A stretch of 64,000 nt of DNA from Lolium rigidum. Lineage: Eukaryota; Streptophyta; Magnoliopsida; Poales; Poaceae. Position 1 is the first letter of the stretch; each line of letters opens with the position of its first letter. The DNA lies in assembly GCF_022539505.1 (NCBI RefSeq), contig NC_061509.1:207352254-207416253 (forward strand), written 5' to 3'. Below the pieces are notes generated by a model. That model saw only the letters and a program-made list of their open reading frames with translations. It made no database searches and was not told the DNA's origin. The position numbers and the translations under genes are program-made. Of the stretch, positions 57,053-64,000 are shown one piece after another.

Positions 57053-58649
57053 TGATGCGTGCAGTCGACACGTCCGTTGGGAACCCCAAGAGGAAGGTGT
57101 GATGCATACAGTAGCAAGTTTTCCCTCAGAAAGAAACCAAGGTTTATCGAACCAGTAGGAGCCAAGAAGCACGTTGAAGGTTGATGGCGGAGGAGTGTAG
57201 TGCGGCGCAACACCAGGGATTCCGGCGCCAACGTGGAACCTGCACAACACAATCATAGAACTTTGCCCCAACGTAACAGCAAGATTGTCAATCTCACCGG
57301 CTTGCTGTAAACAAAGGATTAGATGTATAGTGTGGAAGATGATGATTGTTTGCGAAGAATAGTAAAGAACAATTGCAGCAGTTTGTATTTCAGATGTAAA
57401 GAATAGGACCGGGGTCCACAGATCACTAGTGGTGTCTCTCCCATAAGATAGCAGATGTTGGGTGAACAAATTACAGTTGGGCAATTGAGAAATAAAGAAG
57501 GCATAACAATGCACATACATATATCATGATGAGTACTATGAGATTTAATCAGGGCATTACGACAAAGTACATAGACCGCTATCCAAGCATGCATCTATGC
57601 CTAAAAAGTCCACCTTCGGGTTATCATCCGAACCCCTCCAGTATTAAGTTGTAAACAACGGACAATTGCATTAAGTATGGTGCGTAATGTAATCAACACA
57701 AATATCCTTAGACAAAGCATCGATGTTTTATCCCTAGTAGCAACAAGCACATCCACAACCTTAGAACTTTCTCGTCACTGTCCCAGATTTAATGGAGGCA
57801 TGAACCCACTATCGAGCATAAATACTCCCTCTTGGAGTCACAAGTATCAACTTGGCCAGAGCCTCTACTAGCAACGGAGAGCATGCAAGAACATAAATAA
57901 CATATATGATAGATTGATAATCAACATGACATAGTATTCAATATTCATCGGATCCCAACAAACACAACATGAAGGATTACAAATAGATGATCTTGATCAT
58001 GATAGGAAGCTCACAAGATCTAACATGATAGCACAATGAGGATAAGACGACCATCTAGCTACTGCTATGGACCCATAGTCCAGGGGTGAACTACTCACAC
58101 ATCGATCCGGAGGCGATCATGGCGATGAAGAGACCTCCGGGAGATGATTCCCCTCTCCGGCAGGGTGCCGGAGGCGATCTCCTGAATCCCCGAGATGGGA
58201 TTGGCGGCGGCGGCGTCTCTGGAAGGTTTTCCGTATCGTGGCTCTCGGTACTCGGGGTTTCGCGACGAAGGCTTTAAGTAGGCGGAAGGGCAGGTCAGGA
58301 GGCGCCACGGGGGCCCCACACAACAGGTTGGCGCGGCCAGGGCCCAGGCCGCGCCGCCTTGTTGTGTCGTCGCCTCGTGGCCCCACTTCGTTTACTCCTC
58401 GGACTTCTTGAAGCTTCGTGGAAAAATAGGACCCTGGGCGTTGATTTCGTCCAATTCCGAGAATATTTCCTTACCAGGATTTCTGAAACCAAAAACAGCA
58501 GAAACCAGCAACTGGCTCTTCGGCATCTCGTCAATAGGTTAGTGCCGGAAAATGCATAAATATGACATATAATGTGTATAAAACATGTGAGTATCATCAT
58601 AAAAGTAGCATGGAACATAAGAAATTATAGATACGTTTGGGACGTATCA
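57053..58649 (-). repeat. 3' LTR of element E
   Basis: 1597 bp, TGATGCGTGCAG...GACGTATCA. In element orientation: ATG 58120, 22-nt exon, donor GTGAGTAG (58098-58091), acceptor CAG ending 57240, an 859-nt predicted intron. Confidence 0.9.
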
Positions 58650-61248
58650 AGCATCCCCAAGCTTAGTTCCTACTCGCCCTCGAGTAGGTAAACGATAACA
58701 AAGATAATTTCTGAAGTGACATGCTATCATAATCTTGATCATACTATTGTAAACCATATGAGATGAATGCAGCGATTCGAAGCAATGATGAAGATAATGA
58801 GTAAGCTAATGAATCATATAGCAAAGACTTTTCATGAATAATACTTTCAAGACAAGCATCAATAAGACTTGCATAAGAGTTACTCATAAAGCAATAGATT
58901 CGAAGTAAAGGCATTGAAGCAACATAAAGGAAGATTAAGTTTCAGCGGTTGCTTTCAACTTCAACATGTATATCTCATGGATAATTGTCAACACAAAGTA
59001 ATAAAACAAGTGCAATAAGTAAACATGTAAGAATCAATGCACACAGTTGATACAAGTGTTTGCTTCTAAGATAGAAAGAATAGGCAAACTGACTCAACAA
59101 TAAAGTAGTAGATAGGCCCTTCGCAGAGGGAAGCATTGATTACTATATTTGTGCTAGAGCTTTTCATTTTGAAAACAAGAAACAATTTTTTCAACGGTAG
59201 TAATAAAGCATATGTGTTATGTATAAGATATCCTATAAGTTGCAAGCCTCATGCATAGTATACTAATAGTGCTCGCACCTTGTCCTAATTAGCTTGGATT
59301 AACACGGATTATCATTGCATAGCATATGTTTCAACCAAGTGTCACAAAGGGGTACCTCTATGCCACCTGTACAAAGGTCTAAGGAGAAAGCTCGCATTGG
59401 ATTTCTCGCTTTTGATTATTATCAACTTAGACATCCATACCGGGACAACATAGACAACGAGATAATGGACTCCTCTTTAATGCATAAGCATTCAACAACA
59501 TGTTAAAATTCTCATAAGAGATTGAGGATTGATTGTCCACACTGAAACTTCCACCATGAATCATGGCTTTAGTTAGCGGCCCAATGTTCTTCTCTAACAA
59601 GTATGCATACTCAAACCATTTGATCATGAAAATCGCTCTTACTTCGGACAAGACGAACATGCATAGCAACTCACATGATATTCAACAAAGGTAAAGTTGA
59701 TGGCGTCCCCAGAAACATGGTTACCGCTCAACAAGCAACTTATTAAGAAATAAGACACATAAGTACATATTCTTCACCACAATAGTTTTTAAGTTATTTG
59801 TCCCATGAGCTATATATTGTAAAGGTAAAGAATAGAAATTTGAAAGGTAGCACTCAAGTAATGTACTTTGTAATGGCGGAGAAATACCATGTAGTAGGTA
59901 GGTATGGTGGACACAAATGGCATGGTTATTGGCTCAAGGATTTGGATGTACGAGAAGAATTCCTCTCAATACAAGGCTAGGCAAGCAAGGTTGTTTGAAG
60001 CAAACTCAAGTATAAAAGGTGCAGCAAAGCTCACATATGAACATATTGTAACTATTATAAGACTTTACATTGTCTCCTTGTTGTTCAAACACCTCAACCA
60101 GAAAATATCTAGACTCTAGAGATCAATCATGCAAACCAAATTTTAACAAGCTCTATGTAGTTATTCATTAATGAGTACAAGGTAAATGATGCAAGAGCTT
60201 AAACAAGATCTATGTGAGCACAAAAATTGCCAAGTATCACATTATTCAAGATATTAAACCATTTACCACATGCGGCATTTTCCGTTTCCAACCATATAAC
60301 AATGAATGAAATAGTTCAAATTTCGCAATGAACATTAAAGATGAAGCTAAGAACACATGTGTTCATACAAAACAGCGGAGCGTGTCTCTCTCCCAAACAA
60401 AGAATGCTAGGATCCGATTTATTCAAACAAAAACAAAAATAAAAAATACAGACGCTCCAAGTAAAGCACATAAGATGTGACGGAATAAAAATATAGTTTC
60501 ACTAGAGGAACCTGATAAGTTGTCGATGAAGAAGGGATGCCTTGGGCATCCCCAAGCTTAGACGCTTGAGTCTTCTTAAAATGTGCAGGGATGAACCACG
60601 GGGGCATCCCCAAGCTTTGACTTTTCACTCTTCTTGATCATATTGTATCATCCCCCTCTCTTGACCCTTGAAAACTTCCTCCACACACCAAACTCGAAAC
60701 AAACTCATTAGAGGGTCAGTGCATAATTCATATATTCAGAGGTGACATAATCATTCTTAACACTTCTGGACATTGCACAAATCTACTGAAAGTTAATGGA
60801 ACAAAGAAATCCATCAAACATAGCAAAACAGGCAATGCGAAATAAAAGGCAGAATCTGTCAAAACAGAACAGTTCGTAAAGACGAATTTTAAAGTGGCAC
60901 CATACTTGCTCAGATGAAAATGCCCAAATTTAATGAAAGTTGCGTACATATCTGAGGATCACGCACGTAAATTGGCAGATTTTTTTGATTTTTCTACAGG
61001 GACTACTGCTCAAATTCGTGACAGCAAGAAATCTTTTTCTGCGCAGTAATCCAAATCTAGTATTGGCTTTACTATCAAAGACTTTACTTGGCACAATAAT
61101 GCAATAAAATAAAGATAAGGAGAGGTTGATACAGTAGTAAACAACTTCCAAGACTCAAATATAAAATAAAGTGCAGAACTAAAATAATGGGTTGTCTCCC
61201 ATAAGCGCTTTTCTTTAACGCCTTTCAGCTAGGCGCAGAAAGTGTGAA
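58650..61248 (-). other. 3' noncoding region of element E
   Basis: Homologous to those of A and C. Polypurine motif GCATCCCCAAGCTTAG at 58651-58666 and again near 60547; a close variant (GCATCCCCAAGCTTTG) is at 60604. No credible gene. Confidence 0.7.
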
Positions 61249-63369
61249 TCAAGTATTGTCAAGAGACGAAGCATCAACAGCATAACTTGTTCTAATAATA
61301 GAATCATAAGGTAACTTCATTCTCTTTCTAGGGAAGTGTTCCATACCTTTCTTGAGAGGAAATTGATATTTAATATTACCTTCCTTCATATCAATGGTGG
61401 CACCAACAGTTCGAAGAAAAGGTCTTACCAATATAATGGGACAAGATGCATTGCATTCAGTATCCAAGACAACAAAATCAACGGGGACAAGGTTATTGTT
61501 AACCATAATACGAACATTATCAATCCTCCCCAAAGGTTTCTTTATAGCATTATCAACAAGATTAACATCCAAATAACAATTTTTCAATGGTGGCAAGTCA
61601 AGCATATCATAAATTTTCTTAGGCATAACAAAAATACTTGCACCAAGATCAAATAAAGCATTACAATAAAAATCATTGACCCTCATCTTAATGATGGGCT
61701 CCCAACCATCTTCTAACTTCCTAGGAATAGAAGTTTCAAGTTTTAGTTTCTCCTCTCTAGCTTTTATGAGAGCATTTGTAATATGTTTTGTAAGGCCAAA
61801 TTTATAGCACTAGCATTGGGACTTTTAGCAAGCTTTTGTAAGAACTTTATAACTTCAGAGATGTGACAATCATCAAAATCTAAACCATTATTTTCTACAG
61901 CAATTGGATCATTGTCCCCAATATTTTGAAAAATTTCAGCAGTTTTATCAATTTCAGCAGTTTTAGCAGTTTCAGGCAATTTTGCACGCTTTGCACTAGG
62001 AGTAGTAGCATTGCCAACACCAATTATTTTACCATTGATAGTAGGAGGTGTAGCAACATGTGAATCATTAACATTACTAGTGGTGGTAATAGTCCAAACT
62101 TTAGCTACATTATTCTCTTTAGCTAGTTTTTCGTTTTATTCTCTTTAGCTAGTTATTCCCACCTAGCATGCAATTTAGCCATCAATCTAATATTCTCATT
62201 AATTCGAACTTGGATGGCATTTGCTGTAGTAACAATCTTATTATCAATATCCTTATTAGGCATAACTTTCAATTTTAAAAGATCAACATCAGAGGCAAGA
62301 CTATCAACCTTAGAAGCGAGAATATCAATTTTATCGAGCTTTTCCTCAACAGATTTGTCAAAAAGCAGTTTGTGTACTAATAAATTCTTTAAGCATGGCT
62401 TCAAGACCAGGGGGTACACCCCTATTATTGTTGTAAGAATTCCCATAAGAATTACCATAACTATTACCATTAGCAGAAGGATATGGCCTATAGTTGTTAC
62501 TAGAATTGTTCCTATAAGCATTGTTGTTGAAATTATTATTTTTGATGAAATTCACATAAACATGTTCTTTTTGGGCAACCAATGAAGCTAAAGGAACATT
62601 ATTAGGATCAACATTAGATCTACCATTCACAAGCATAGACATAATAGCATCAATCTTATCACTCAAGGAGGAGGTTTCTTCAACAGAATTTACCTTCTTA
62701 CCTTGCGGAGCTCTTTCCGTGTGCCATTCAGAGTAATTTGTCATCATATCATCATGAAGCTTTGTTGCCGCCCCCAAAGTGATGGACATAAAAGTACCTC
62801 CAGCAGCTGAATCCAATAGGTTCCGCGAAGAAAAATTCAATCCTGCATAAAAGGTTTGGATGATCATCCAAGTAGTCGAGTCCATGGGTTGGGCAATTCT
62901 TTACCAAAGATTTCATTCTCTCCCATACTTGAGCAACATGTTCATTATCTAATTGCTTAAAATTCATTATGCTACTTCTCAAAGATATTATTTTAGCGGG
63001 AGGATAATATCTACCAATAAAAGCATCCTTGCATTTAGTCCATGAATCAATACTATTTCTAGGCAGAGATAGCAACCAATCTTTAGCTCTTCCTCTTAAA
63101 GAGAAAGGAAACAATTTTAATTTTATAATGTCACCATCTACATCCTTATACTTTTGCATTTCACATAGTTCAACAAAATTATTAAGATGGGCAGCAGCAT
63201 CATCAGAACTAACACCAGAAAATTGCTCTCTCATAACAAGATTCAGTAAAGTAGGTTTAATTTCAAAGAATTCTGCTGTAGTAGCAGGTGGAGCAATAGG
63301 TGTGCATAAGAAATCATTATTATTTGCGCTAGTGAAGTCACACAACTTAGTATTCTCAACAGTACCCAT
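61249..63369 (-). pseudogene. gag-protease polyprotein of element E (frameshifted)
   Basis: Spans 707 codons from ATG 63369 (MGTVENTKLCDF) to the stop at 61249, the same length as in C. Gag core LFPFSLRGRAKDWLLSLP and QTFYAGLNFSSRNLL, the Asn-rich linker without a zinc knuckle, the KIDILASKVDSLASDVDLLK coiled coil and retropepsin FDLGASIFVMPKKIY are in the same order. Breaks: CTG replaced by CTCG at about 62877-62880, an extra T near 62360, and further indels near 62135 and 61790. Where C is broken E is usually intact and vice versa, so the family consensus is clear. Confidence 0.83.
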
Positions 63370-63593
63370 TTTAGTAGTAGTAAATAAAGCAAACTAGATA
63401 AAGTAAATGCAAGTAACTAATTTTTTGTGATTTCGATATAGAGAACAAGACAGTAAATAAAGTAAAACTAGCAACTAATTTTTTTTGTGTTTTTGATATA
63501 AGAAGCAAACAAAGCAGTAAATAAAATAAAGCAAGACAAAAACAAAGTAAAGAGATTGGAAGTGGAAGACTCCCCTTGCAGCGTGTCTTGATC

Positions 63594-63611
63594 TCCCCGG
63601 CAACGATGCCA
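63594..63611 (-). other. Primer-binding site of element E
   Basis: The + strand reads TCCCCGGCAACGATGCCA, two mismatches to the tRNA-Asp 3' end, 11 nt from the LTR. Confidence 0.7.
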
Positions 63612-63622
63612 GAAAAATAGCT

Positions 63623-64000
63623 TGATGCGTGCAGTCGACACGTCCGTTGGGAACCCCAAGAGGAAGGTGTGATGCGTACAGTAGCAAGTTTTCCCTCAGA
63701 AAGAAACCAAGGTTTATCGAACCAGTAGGAGCCAAGAAGCACGTTGAAGGTTGATGGCGGAGGCGTGTAGTGTGGCGCAACACCAGGGATTCCGGTGCCA
63801 ACGTGGAACCTGCACAACACAATCACAGAACTTTGCCCCAACGTAACAGCGAGGTTGTCAATCTCACCGGCTTGCTGTAAACAAAGGATTAGATGTATAG
63901 TGTGGAAGATGATGATTGTTTGCGAAGAACGATGAAAGAACAATTGCAGCAAGTTTGTATTTCAGATGTAAAGAATAGGACCGGGGTCCACAGATCACTA
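63623..64000 (-). repeat. 5' LTR of element E (partial)
   Basis: Matches 57053 onward for the 378 bp present and continues past the window edge. The frame after the acceptor (63809) is open through the primer site to 63475. Confidence 0.9.

Larger units (their letters stand above)
57053..64000 (-). mobile_element. LTR retrotransposon E (gag-protease only), cut by window edge
   Basis: Left (3') LTR 57053-58649, interior 58650-63622, right (5') LTR from 63623 to the edge. Sister of C in coding content and noncoding region, inserted in LTR F in the opposite orientation. Expected duplication is CATTG (57048-57052); its partner lies outside the window. Confidence 0.9.

Overview
The window looks like intergenic DNA from a large grass genome. 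It is most likely Pooideae, and Triticeae (wheat, barley, rye or goat-grass type) fits best. That placement is inference. It rests on the mix of ~1.6 kb LTRs starting TGATACG with a tRNA-Asp primer site, PIF/Harbinger elements with TTA/TAA target duplications, TA-flanked Stowaway MITEs, CACTA termini and L1-type LINE reverse transcriptase. I found no intact host gene. Almost every supported feature is a transposable element, and many are nested. Two 100-N runs (24555-24654 and 52096-52195) mark assembly gaps.

Layout. 1-2183: unassigned DNA with a decayed Myb/SANT-like reading frame at the left edge. 2187-17847: one PIF/Harbinger element (H1, TTA duplication, transposase on the minus strand) split by two LTR retrotransposons, A (2260-8928) and B (10795-17521). 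17851-28200: low-gene DNA rich in MITEs, some nested, with two short tandem-repeat tracts, LINE scraps and a second Harbinger-type element (H5). 28222-34394: a minus-strand LINE whose RT region was tandemly duplicated; one copy then received a 1.3 kb CACTA-like element that contains a 5S-rRNA-derived stretch. 35359-36858: a small Harbinger-type element (H4) carrying an acidic ORF. 37297-48383: a three-layer nest, with old Harbinger pseudogene H3 split by Harbinger H2, and H2 split inside its transposase gene by LTR retrotransposon C (38975-47194). 49781-53972: CACTA material with a C48-protease-like pseudogene and an RNase H1 N-terminal-like ORF, an LTR start, a gap, and an 11-copy ~136 bp tandem array ending in a CACTA terminus. 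54329-54830: a promoter-like minus-strand segment with a possible first exon. 55784-64000: LTR F cut by LTR retrotransposon E, which runs off the right edge.

How the parts relate. A, B, C and E share LTR layout, a tRNA-Asp primer site, a long 3' noncoding region and an identical or near-identical 16-nt polypurine motif, but they do not share coding content. C and E encode a gag-protease polyprotein only. B encodes an unrelated acidic, membrane-anchored-looking protein, and A encodes a third unknown protein. None shows reverse transcriptase, RNase H or integrase, so all look non-autonomous and would depend on an unseen helper. The LTRs of A, C and E also carry a conserved Kozak-ATG exon, a splice donor and an acceptor that put a short ORF in frame across the LTR/primer-site border.

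Quality warning. Many frameshifts separating these ORFs fall at CAG/CTG trinucleotides (CTG to CTTG, CTCG or CG), in independent element families. This looks like a systematic consensus error, so some 'pseudogene' calls and any LTR-divergence dating should be treated with caution.
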